DNA from: JBAYJT01 sp041664965
GTDB taxonomy: Bacteria > Pseudomonadota > Gammaproteobacteria > UBA9339
Direction of reading: 5' to 3'
DNA: 57,554 nucleotides
Assembly (NCBI GenBank): GCA_041664965.1
Contig: JBAYJT010000004.1
Location: forward strand, 1 to 57,554
Position 1 is the first letter of the stretch. Every line of letters starts with the position of its first letter. Of this stretch, positions 51,345-57,554 are shown in pieces. A model generated the notes under the pieces. The model did not search any database. It saw only the letters and a program-made list of their open reading frames with translations, and was not told the origin of the DNA. The position numbers were made by a program, and so were the translations under genes.

Positions 51345-52562
51345 TTATTTTAGAAAAGGAGTGTTGTATAAAAAATCCATTATATTTATGTGCTGAATAC
51401 CTTGATAATTGCCCTGTGCGTTTTCGTCCATAGATATAACAATTTTAGGATAATTATCTTTGATCTTTAATAAATTACCGAATTCACGATCAATAGTGTC
51501 TTGAGATGTTAGTATATAAGCAACTTGAATATAAATTTTTTCGCCGTTTTTTTCGGCAACGAAATCGATTTCTTTGTTGTATAGATTTCCTATGTGTACG
51601 TTATATCCTGAAATAAGCAACTGTTGTAATACTAGGTTTTCTAAAATTTTACTAATATCCATTTGTTTGTATCCTAATAACATATGGCGTAGTCCTAGGT
51701 CAGAGAAGTAATATTTTTCTCCAATAGCAAATACTTTTTTCCCATTAATATCAAAACGAGATATACGAAATACAAAATAGCTATCTACAAGAAAATGTAA
51801 ATAATTCAGAACGACTTGAGGGGATATATCCGTTTTTTGTGATTTCAGAAAATCACTTATTTTTTTAGCTGACACTAAACTACCAATATTATCGGCTATA
51901 TATTCGATCAATCTTTCTAAAAAATGAATATTGCGAATTTGGTGTCTGGCTACAATGTCCTTTAAAAGAATAGTGTTATAAAGGTTGCGCAAATATTCAT
52001 ATACAAGGTGGTCCTCTAACTGCAAATTTATTAAAAAAGGCAACCCTCCATAACGAATATATTTTGAAAAAGCATCTGTGCTGTTTGTTAATTTATGAAA
52101 TATTAAAAATTCTTTATAAGACAGAGGATATACATTTATTTCGATATAACGGCCACTGATGTGTGTAGCTAACTCGCTAGACAACATGGTTGAGTTACTT
52201 CCAGTGCAATAAATATCGTAGCGCTTAGTGGCTTGTAGGTGGGCTAAAGCCTTCTGAAAAGCAGTAATTTCCTGGATTTCATCGATAAATAAGAAGACCT
52301 TCTTTTTATTTGTTGTTTTTTGTTCAATGTAGTCAACTAGATGTTTATAAGTTTGAATTGCATCAAAATTAATCAATTCTTTGTTTATATAAATTATATT
52401 TTTTTGGGATACGCCTTTGTTTAGCAAAGTATCCATAATTTGATATAGGATGTAACTTTTACCAGCCCGCCGCTGTCCAACAAGGATTTTTATAATATCT
52501 TTGTCGATAAATGGTTCAATTTTTTGCAGGTAAATATCACGTTTTATGTAACTTTCAATCAT
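51345..52562 (-). CDS. AAA ATPase with DUF4143
   Basis: A 405-aa ATPase of the AAA_14/DUF4143 family. Walker A is ILVGQRRAGKSYILYQ near residue 30, Walker B VFLFIDEIQEI near 92, then YCTGSNSTMLS and ISGRYIEINVYPLSYKEFL. The C-terminal part has KVFAIGEKYYFSDLGLRHML and a nuclease-like NKEIDFVAEKNGEKIYIQVAY. The start at ATG 52562 (MIESYIKRDIY) is preferred; the longer frame to 52616 adds an unlike stretch. It sits alone between the flavodiiron gene and accA. The role of this family is not settled; some members were proposed to be mobile-gene related. Confidence 0.88.
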   Translation of the reverse strand: MIESYIKRDIYLQKIEPFIDKDIIKILVGQRRAGKSYILYQIMDTLLNKGVSQKNIIYINKELINFDAIQTYKHLVDYIEQKTTNKKKVFLFIDEIQEITAFQKALAHLQATKRYDIYCTGSNSTMLSSELATHISGRYIEINVYPLSYKEFLIFHKLTNSTDAFSKYIRYGGLPFLINLQLEDHLVYEYLRNLYNTILLKDIVARHQIRNIHFLERLIEYIADNIGSLVSAKKISDFLKSQKTDISPQVVLNYLHFLVDSYFVFRISRFDINGKKVFAIGEKYYFSDLGLRHMLLGYKQMDISKILENLVLQQLLISGYNVHIGNLYNKEIDFVAEKNGEKIYIQVAYILTSQDTIDREFGNLLKIKDNYPKIVISMDENAQGNYQGIQHINIMDFLYNTPFLK

Positions 52563-52629
52563 AAATGAAACTTTTGATAAAAATTTAGTAATTTCAATTA
52601 TACATGAAACTTGCAAGATAGTAAAATTA

Positions 52630-53580
52630 TTAAGTCCTTCCGTAAGCTAGCAAGCGTTCATAACGTTTCGTTACTAACTCAGCTGGAGAAAGTTGTTCTA
52701 AAAGCATTAGATTATCGCTGAGTATTTTTTTAAGATTTTGTGCTGCCGTGTCAGGGTCGCGATGTGCGCCGCCCAGAGGTTCTGGTACGATTTGATCGAT
52801 TAAGCGTAATTTCAGAAGTTCGCTGGCAGTAACTCGCATAGCCTCAGCGGCTTCTAAACTTTTTTCTGCGCTGCGCCATAAAATAGAAGCGCAACCTTCC
52901 GGTGAAATTGTTGCATAAATGCTGTATTGCAACATAAGTAATTTATCGCCAACACCTAAAGCTAATGCGCCGCCAGAACCGCCTTCGCCAATAACTGTGC
53001 AAATAATGGGGGTTTTGAGGCGCGACATTACGAGTAAATTTCTAGAAATGGCTTCGCTCTGATTGTGTTCTTCCGCAGCAATACCCGGGTAGGCTCCGGG
53101 AGTGTCGATAAAAGTTAAAATGGGGAGATGGAATTTTTCCGCCATTTCCATTAAGCGAAGAGCTTTGCGATATTCTTCTGGTTGCGCCATAGCAAAATTA
53201 CGTTCTAGATTTTCTTTAGTGTTCCGTCCCTTTTGTTGACCTATCACCATGACCGGTTTGTCATTCAGTCTGGCTATACCGCCGATAATGGCGGAGCCTT
53301 TAGCCGTGTGTCGGTCGCCAAATAGTTCATCAAATTCAGTAAAAATTTTTTCTATATAATCCAGAGCGTGAGGGCGCTGGACATGGCGCGCTAATTTTAC
53401 AATTTGCATGGACGTCAAAGAGGAAAATATAGACTTGGTGAGTCCGCGACTTTTTTCTTTTAAGCGTTCGATTTCTTCACTGATGTTAACATCCGAATCA
53501 GTTGTTACATAGCGTAGTTCTTCGATTTTTGCTTCTAACTCCGCTATGGGTTGTTCGAAATCTAGGAAATCTATGTTCAT
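52630..53580 (-). CDS. accA: Acetyl-CoA carboxylase carboxyltransferase subunit alpha
   Basis: A 316-aa subunit of the carboxyltransferase that makes malonyl-CoA with AccD, first step of fatty acid synthesis. The N-terminal coiled region (FLDFEQPIAELEAKIEELR) and core motifs VMVIGQQKGRNTKENLERNFAMAQPEEYRKALRLM, FIDTPGAYPGIAAEEHNQSEAI, and GEGGSGGALALGVGD are standard. Length equals E. coli AccA (319 aa). It overlaps sufU by 4 bp, so it may be expressed with the suf operon, an unusual partnership. Confidence 0.97.
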   Translation of the reverse strand: MNIDFLDFEQPIAELEAKIEELRYVTTDSDVNISEEIERLKEKSRGLTKSIFSSLTSMQIVKLARHVQRPHALDYIEKIFTEFDELFGDRHTAKGSAIIGGIARLNDKPVMVIGQQKGRNTKENLERNFAMAQPEEYRKALRLMEMAEKFHLPILTFIDTPGAYPGIAAEEHNQSEAISRNLLVMSRLKTPIICTVIGEGGSGGALALGVGDKLLMLQYSIYATISPEGCASILWRSAEKSLEAAEAMRVTASELLKLRLIDQIVPEPLGGAHRDPDTAAQNLKKILSDNLMLLEQLSPAELVTKRYERLLAYGRT

Positions 53581-54041
53581 ACATTGCTCCCAATTTTTTT
53601 ACTATTATCCTCGTTTTTAGTCGTTAAGGCAGCTTTTAATGTATGCCATGGTAAAATGGCACACTTTACGCGCATAGGGAATTCAGAAACTCCAGCAAAT
53701 ACAGCTAATTTCTTGGCTTCTTTGGGTAATTTGCTTTGATCTCCAGAAGTAACCAGGCCGTGAAAAGCATTGTAGAGTGGTTTTATTTCAGCAAGCGTTT
53801 TGCCGCGCAGCATTTCAGTTAGCATAGAAGAGGATGCCATAAAAATTGCACATCCTGAGCCCTGAAAACTTATATCTTCGACTACACCGTTTTTTTCTTT
53901 AACATATAAAGTTAAACGGTCACCGCATAAGGGGTTATAGCCTTCGCGCTTGTGATTAGCATCTTGGCATACGCGAAAGTTGCGCGGATGCTGGCTGTGA
54001 TCGATTATCACTTCTTGATAGAGATTTTGTAAATCATCCAT
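53577..54041 (-). CDS. sufU: SufU-type Fe-S cluster assembly protein
   Basis: A 154-aa IscU/SufU-fold protein. The conserved cysteines lie in NPLCGDRLTLYV, GSGCAIFMASSSMLTEML and RVKCAILPWHTLKAAL, and the ligand Asp follows the first Cys. The insertion between the second and third cysteines is the SufU trait. It probably takes sulfur from SufS. It overlaps the end of sufS by 8 bp and the start of accA by 4 bp. Confidence 0.92.
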   Translation of the reverse strand: MDDLQNLYQEVIIDHSQHPRNFRVCQDANHKREGYNPLCGDRLTLYVKEKNGVVEDISFQGSGCAIFMASSSMLTEMLRGKTLAEIKPLYNAFHGLVTSGDQSKLPKEAKKLAVFAGVSEFPMRVKCAILPWHTLKAALTTKNEDNSKKIGSNV

Positions 54042-55278
54042 GCTTAAAAAACCTTTGAACTTTTTCTATACTTTTTAGCAAAACATCAATTTCTTCTTTA
54101 GTATTATATAGACCTAATGAAATACGTGTTACAGCTGGCAGTTTATATCTTTCTAAAAGCGGCATGGCGCAGTGATGCCCGGCGCGTACTGATATGCCAT
54201 CGCGCTCCAAAATTGTTGCTACGTCATGTGGGTGTGCATTTTCTAAAACAAAAGAAACCACAGCAGTCTTTTCTTTAGCGGTTCCCAAAATGCGTACACC
54301 TTGCATATCAACCAAAGCTTCAGTTAGGTATTTTAGCAGATTTTGTTCGTGCTTTTCTATCAAAGTAAGATCCAGTTTTTGCAGGTAATCTAACGCTGTG
54401 CCTAAAGCGATGGCGTTAGCGATGTTCTGTGTTCCTGCTTCAAATTTTTCCGGCAATTCAGCACAGGTGAAGCCATTCAACGATACAGATTGAATCATGC
54501 CGCCGCCGCCTTGGTAAGGCTGCATTTGCTGCAGCCATTTACGCTTGCCATAAAGTACGCCAATGCCAGTCGGAGCGTAGATTTTATGTCCAGAAAATGC
54601 GTAAAAATCGCAATCTAAATCTTGTACATCCACAGGAAGATGCGCAATGGCTTGTGCGCCGTCTAATAAAACCGGTACATCGGAGGCGTGCGCGATTTTA
54701 ACTATTTTTTTGATTGGATTGATTGTGCCTAAAACATTGGAAACGTGTGTGATAGCTAGAATCTTTGGGTTCTTAGCGATCTTTTTGGTGAAATATGCAA
54801 AATCTAAATTACCTTCTTCATCCACATCTATAAAGTTAATTTTGATACCGAGTTGTTCTTTTAAAATTTGCCAAGGAACAATATTGGCATGGTGTTCCAT
54901 TACGCTTAGTAAAACTTCATCGCCAGCTTTTAAAAAAGTGTGACCAAAGCTCTGAGCAACTAGGTTGATAGATTCCGTGGTTCCTTTAGTGAAAATTATT
55001 TCAGAGTTCTCTTCAGCATTGATGAATTGCTGCACTTTTTCGCGCGCTTGAAGGTAAGCGCTTTCTCCTTCGGCTGTCAAGCTGTCAAGACCGCGCTGTG
55101 TATTGGCGTTGATATGTGCATAATAATGCAGCATGGCATCTAAAACCCCTTGCGGTTTTTGTGTTGTCGCGGCATTGTTTAAGTAAATGAGCGGTTTGCT
55201 GCGTACTAATTTCTGCAGAATAGGAAAGTCGGAGCGGATTTTTTTTAGATTTAATGTGTTCATATTTAATAATTTCAT
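54034..55278 (-). CDS. sufS: Cysteine desulfurase SufS
   Basis: A 414-aa PLP enzyme (class V aminotransferase fold) providing sulfur from cysteine. The PLP lysine is Lys232 in FYAFSGHKIYAPTGIGVLYG, and the catalytic cysteine is Cys370 in RAGHHCAMPLLERY. Length is near E. coli SufS (406 aa). Starts at 55278 and 55263 (MNTLNLKKIRSDF) are both possible; neither has a good ribosome site, and the first lies against repeat copy 6. It lies between sufD and sufU. Confidence 0.94.
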   Translation of the reverse strand: MKLLNMNTLNLKKIRSDFPILQKLVRSKPLIYLNNAATTQKPQGVLDAMLHYYAHINANTQRGLDSLTAEGESAYLQAREKVQQFINAEENSEIIFTKGTTESINLVAQSFGHTFLKAGDEVLLSVMEHHANIVPWQILKEQLGIKINFIDVDEEGNLDFAYFTKKIAKNPKILAITHVSNVLGTINPIKKIVKIAHASDVPVLLDGAQAIAHLPVDVQDLDCDFYAFSGHKIYAPTGIGVLYGKRKWLQQMQPYQGGGGMIQSVSLNGFTCAELPEKFEAGTQNIANAIALGTALDYLQKLDLTLIEKHEQNLLKYLTEALVDMQGVRILGTAKEKTAVVSFVLENAHPHDVATILERDGISVRAGHHCAMPLLERYKLPAVTRISLGLYNTKEEIDVLLKSIEKVQRFFKHG

Positions 55279-55330
55279 AAAAACATGTCTACGGCTTTTC
55301 TTTATAAATCAAAAACTTATAAAAATATTA
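55277..55330 (+). repeat. Dispersed ACATGTCTAC element, copy 6
   Basis: Fills the sufD-sufS junction. It reads ATAAAAACATGTCTAC, GGCTTTTCTTTATAAATCAA, then AAACTTATAAAAATATTA. It covers the last codons of sufD and reaches the sufS start, in the antisense direction to both. ATAAAAA and CTTTAT arms could pair. It is therefore transcribed in the suf mRNA. Confidence 0.75.
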
Positions 55331-56369
55331 TTTCTTGTAACTTTCCTCTCAACAATTTTTTTAGATATTCTTTAATTATTTTCTGATCAATTTTGTCTAC
55401 GATTTCTTCCAAAAACGCATACAGCAACATGGCGCGAGCGTCTTGTTTGGCGATTCCGCGTGAAGCTAGGTAAAACAAAGCTTGTTCATCTAAGTCCCCA
55501 ACGGTTGAACCATGGCTACACTTAACATCGTCGTTGTAAATTTCTAGTTCTGGTAGCGTATCAATTTGGGCTTTATTTGATAGTAATAAATTATGATTTT
55601 TTAGCAATCCTTCGCATCCCATTGCGTTTTTGGCAATGAAAATTTTACCTCGGAAGGAGCTATGTGCTTGATCATTGGCAATGCTTTTATACAAAGTTTG
55701 GCTCACCGTCTTTGCGATTTTATGCTCAATTTCTACATCAAAATTAGCGTATCTTTTCCCGTTTAGCCAAGACATGCTTTGGACAGAAGATTCAGCCTGC
55801 TCGCCTTCCAGAACAATGTGTAACTTTTCCTCTATTTTTCCACCGTCCAAAAATAAGTGCTGTATTTTTGCTTGGCTGTTAGCCAAAGCAGTTACATGTG
55901 TTTCACCTTTATATTGATCTTTAGAAGATCCGTGATGCAGTTTTATATAGTCTAATTTGGCGTTATCGCCGACGATAAAGCTAGCGATAATTTCTGTTTC
56001 TTGAATTGTGGTGGAAAGCAAACTGGTGTGCTCTTCGTAAATACAAGCCTGACTGTTTGAATCGAGGACGAGAAAATTTTGTAGCTGAGTCTTGCGGTTT
56101 TCTGTGGTTAAAAACAAAAGGTGTAACGGTTTGCAAACGACTGTTCCTTTTGGTAAATAACAAAATACGCCATTTTTTGCCATTTTGGTATGTTTTTTAA
56201 TAGCTTCTTTGTAGCTTAAGAAGCACAAGCCTTTTGGCAGCGAGCTAATATTGGAAAGCTTAGGAGCGTAGCAACCATTCAAAAACACCAAACGTGCAGC
56301 CGTACTATCTTGGAGCGGATGTTTTTTTAAATGGGATAATACTGCCTTGTTTGTAACTGGCTTGGTCAT
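55317..56369 (-). CDS. sufD: Fe-S cluster assembly protein SufD
   Basis: A 350-aa beta-helix protein of the SufBC2D scaffold. The C-terminal signature YNDDVKCSHGSTVGDLDEQALFYLASRGIAKQDARAMLLYAF is strongly conserved. The middle holds helix-forming strands (GETHVTALANSQAKIQHLFLDGG). It is shorter than E. coli SufD (423 aa), mostly at the N-terminus. It overlaps sufC by 4 bp. Its last codons lie in repeat copy 6. Confidence 0.92.
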   Translation of the reverse strand: MTKPVTNKAVLSHLKKHPLQDSTAARLVFLNGCYAPKLSNISSLPKGLCFLSYKEAIKKHTKMAKNGVFCYLPKGTVVCKPLHLLFLTTENRKTQLQNFLVLDSNSQACIYEEHTSLLSTTIQETEIIASFIVGDNAKLDYIKLHHGSSKDQYKGETHVTALANSQAKIQHLFLDGGKIEEKLHIVLEGEQAESSVQSMSWLNGKRYANFDVEIEHKIAKTVSQTLYKSIANDQAHSSFRGKIFIAKNAMGCEGLLKNHNLLLSNKAQIDTLPELEIYNDDVKCSHGSTVGDLDEQALFYLASRGIAKQDARAMLLYAFLEEIVDKIDQKIIKEYLKKLLRGKLQEIIFL

Positions 56370-57148
56370 TCCCAGGCCTCGTCAGAATGATCTTTGGAGC
56401 CGAGCCAATTATAGCCTTCTTTTTCTATCTGCAAAGCCAGCTCAGGCCCGCCTGATTTTACAATTTTGCCATCCGCTAAAATATGCACATAATCTGGGGC
56501 AATATAATCCAGTAAACGCTGATAATGAGTGACTAATAACATGGAGCGTTTGGGTGAGCGTAAGGTATTTACTCCGCGAGCCACCTCTTGTAGGGCGTCT
56601 ACATCTAGGCCAGAATCTATTTCATCGAGGATTGTCAGTTTCGGTTCTAAAAGTAACATCTGCAATATTTCATTACGTTTCTTTTCTCCGCCAGAAAATC
56701 CTTCATTAACGGCGCGCTGTAAAAAGCTTTCTTTTAATCCCAAAATAGCCATTTTTTCTTTTGCTATATCCATAAAATCCATTACGTCTACTTCATTTAG
56801 GCCATTTTGTTTACGCTTACTATTTACTGCAGCGCGTAAGAAATACATATTGTTAACGCCGGGAATCTCAACAGGATTTTGTAGTCCTAAGAAAATGCCA
56901 GCTAAAGCGCGCTCTTCCACGTTCATTTTCAGTAAATTTTTTCCGCAGAACTCTATTTTTCCACCTAATATTTGGCAATCTTCGCGGCCAGCAATGACAT
57001 TGGCAAGAGTGCTTTTGCCAGATCCATTGGGCCCCATTATGGCATGTACTTCACCAGGATTTATCTGTAAGTGAATGCCATGCAGCACTTCCTTATCAAC
57101 AACCTTAACTTTGAGATTTTCAATTTTTAACATTGCAGAACTTTTCAT
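56366..57148 (-). CDS. sufC: Fe-S cluster assembly ATPase SufC
   Basis: A 260-aa ABC-type ATPase driving the SUF scaffold. Walker A is IMGPNGSGKSTLANVI, the signature FSGGEKKRNEILQMLLLEP, and Walker B LTILDEIDSGLDVDALQ. H-loop: LLVTHYQRLLDYI. I chose ATG 57148 (MKSSAMLKIENL) with CAGG ten bases upstream; ATG 57169, overlapping the sufB stop, and ATG 57133 are alternatives. Length equals E. coli SufC (248 aa). Confidence 0.95.
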   Translation of the reverse strand: MKSSAMLKIENLKVKVVDKEVLHGIHLQINPGEVHAIMGPNGSGKSTLANVIAGREDCQILGGKIEFCGKNLLKMNVEERALAGIFLGLQNPVEIPGVNNMYFLRAAVNSKRKQNGLNEVDVMDFMDIAKEKMAILGLKESFLQRAVNEGFSGGEKKRNEILQMLLLEPKLTILDEIDSGLDVDALQEVARGVNTLRSPKRSMLLVTHYQRLLDYIAPDYVHILADGKIVKSGGPELALQIEKEGYNWLGSKDHSDEAWE

Positions 57149-57161
57149 TGTATGTACCTGC

Positions 57162-57554
57162 TTACGCATTATTTTCTAAGTTTACGCGAATTAATTTGTG
57201 CGCTTCCACGGCAAATTCTAGCGGCAATTCTTGGAATACAGTGCGGCAAAAGCCATTTACAATCATGGCGATGGCGTCTTCCTCATTGAGTCCGCGTTGT
57301 TTGCAGTAAAACATTTGTTCAATGCTGATTTTAGAGGTGGAAGCCTCATGTTCTACTTTTGCTGTCTTGTTTTTTACGCTAATTACAGGAAAAGTGTTTG
57401 CGGCGCATTTGTCCCCTAAAAGCAGTGAGTCGCATTGTGAATAATTGCGCGCATTTTGGGCTTTTGAGCCAACCTTTACCATGCCGCGATAGGTGTTGCT
57501 AGCTTGTTTGGCTGAAATGCCTTTGGAAATAATGGTACTCTTGGTGTTTTTCCC
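57162..57554 (-). CDS. sufB: Fe-S cluster assembly protein SufB, 5' part outside window
   Basis: The C-terminal 130 residues of SufB, the cluster-building scaffold subunit. The frame is open to the right edge (codons from 57554: GKNTKSTIISKGISAKQASN), so the gene is cut by the window. Signatures are ARNYSQCDSLLLGDKCAANTFPVI, KVEHEASTSKISIEQMFYCKQRGLNEEDAIAMIVNGFC, and ELPLEFAVEAHKLI. The conserved Cys and Glu of the SufB cluster site are kept. It leads sufBCDSU. Confidence 0.95.
   Translation of the reverse strand, partial: GKNTKSTIISKGISAKQASNTYRGMVKVGSKAQNARNYSQCDSLLLGDKCAANTFPVISVKNKTAKVEHEASTSKISIEQMFYCKQRGLNEEDAIAMIVNGFCRTVFQELPLEFAVEAHKLIRVNLENNA

Overview
The window looks like a stretch of chromosome from an AT-rich, host-associated gammaproteobacterium. 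My best guess is the order Legionellales (Coxiella/Rickettsiella/Aquicella-type). This is inferred from gene content: a gammaproteobacterial envelope and proteolysis gene set, tRNA genes that encode CCA, and a 1110-codon gene combining a U-box with ankyrin repeats, a eukaryote-like combination typical of secreted effectors of intracellular bacteria. I cannot assign a genus from the sequence alone.

Layout. 1-4.4 kb: the 3' part of a DUF4143-type ATPase gene, convergent with the U-box/ankyrin gene. 4.6-10.7 kb: leftward housekeeping genes pepP-rnr-rlmB (peptidase, RNase R, rRNA methyltransferase) and waaA-trxA. 10.78-15.24 kb: a rightward five-gene efflux module (PadR regulator, membrane protein, FMN oxidoreductase, EmrA, EmrB) bracketed by two copies of a ~75-bp repeat in inverted orientation. 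15.2-20.5 kb: parC-ackA-pta, leftward. 20.6-26.9 kb: an outer-membrane barrel gene facing a shortened division/wall cluster, MFS-murC-murB-GH18-ftsQ, in which a GH18 glycosidase gene sits where ddl often lies and ftsA/ftsZ do not follow. 27-32.6 kb: tRNA-Ser, an OmpA-like lipoprotein, and dnaN-recF-gyrB without dnaA. 32.8-36.5 kb: an orphan gene, smpB, bamE, an fdhD-like gene, nadA and a zinc-ribbon gene. 36.8-44.8 kb: tRNA-Arg/His/Lys, a DUF6580 membrane protein, tRNA-Leu, then the protein quality-control series tig-clpP-clpX-lon-pmbA. 44.8-50.1 kb: mobA, thpR, a glycine-zipper lipoprotein, a HypE/PurM-like gene, rpiA, an acyltransferase, tsaC and rubredoxin. 50.1-57.6 kb: flavodiiron protein, a second DUF4143 ATPase, accA and the sufBCDSU iron-sulfur operon, which runs off the right edge.

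How the genes fit together. Pta-AckA gives acetyl-CoA/acetate interconversion with ATP. Rubredoxin plus the flavodiiron protein forms an O2- or NO-reducing pair. SUF builds the Fe-S clusters that NadA needs. Tig, ClpXP and Lon form a folding and proteolysis block. FdhD-like and MobA genes point to molybdenum cofactor use, although no molybdoenzyme is visible here.

The least explained items are a dispersed ~50-bp element carrying ACATGTCTAC (six clear copies and one partial), the inverted-repeat-bounded efflux module, and the N-terminal repeat architecture and internal start site of the U-box protein. All positions come from reading the sequence by eye. No database search or computation was run.
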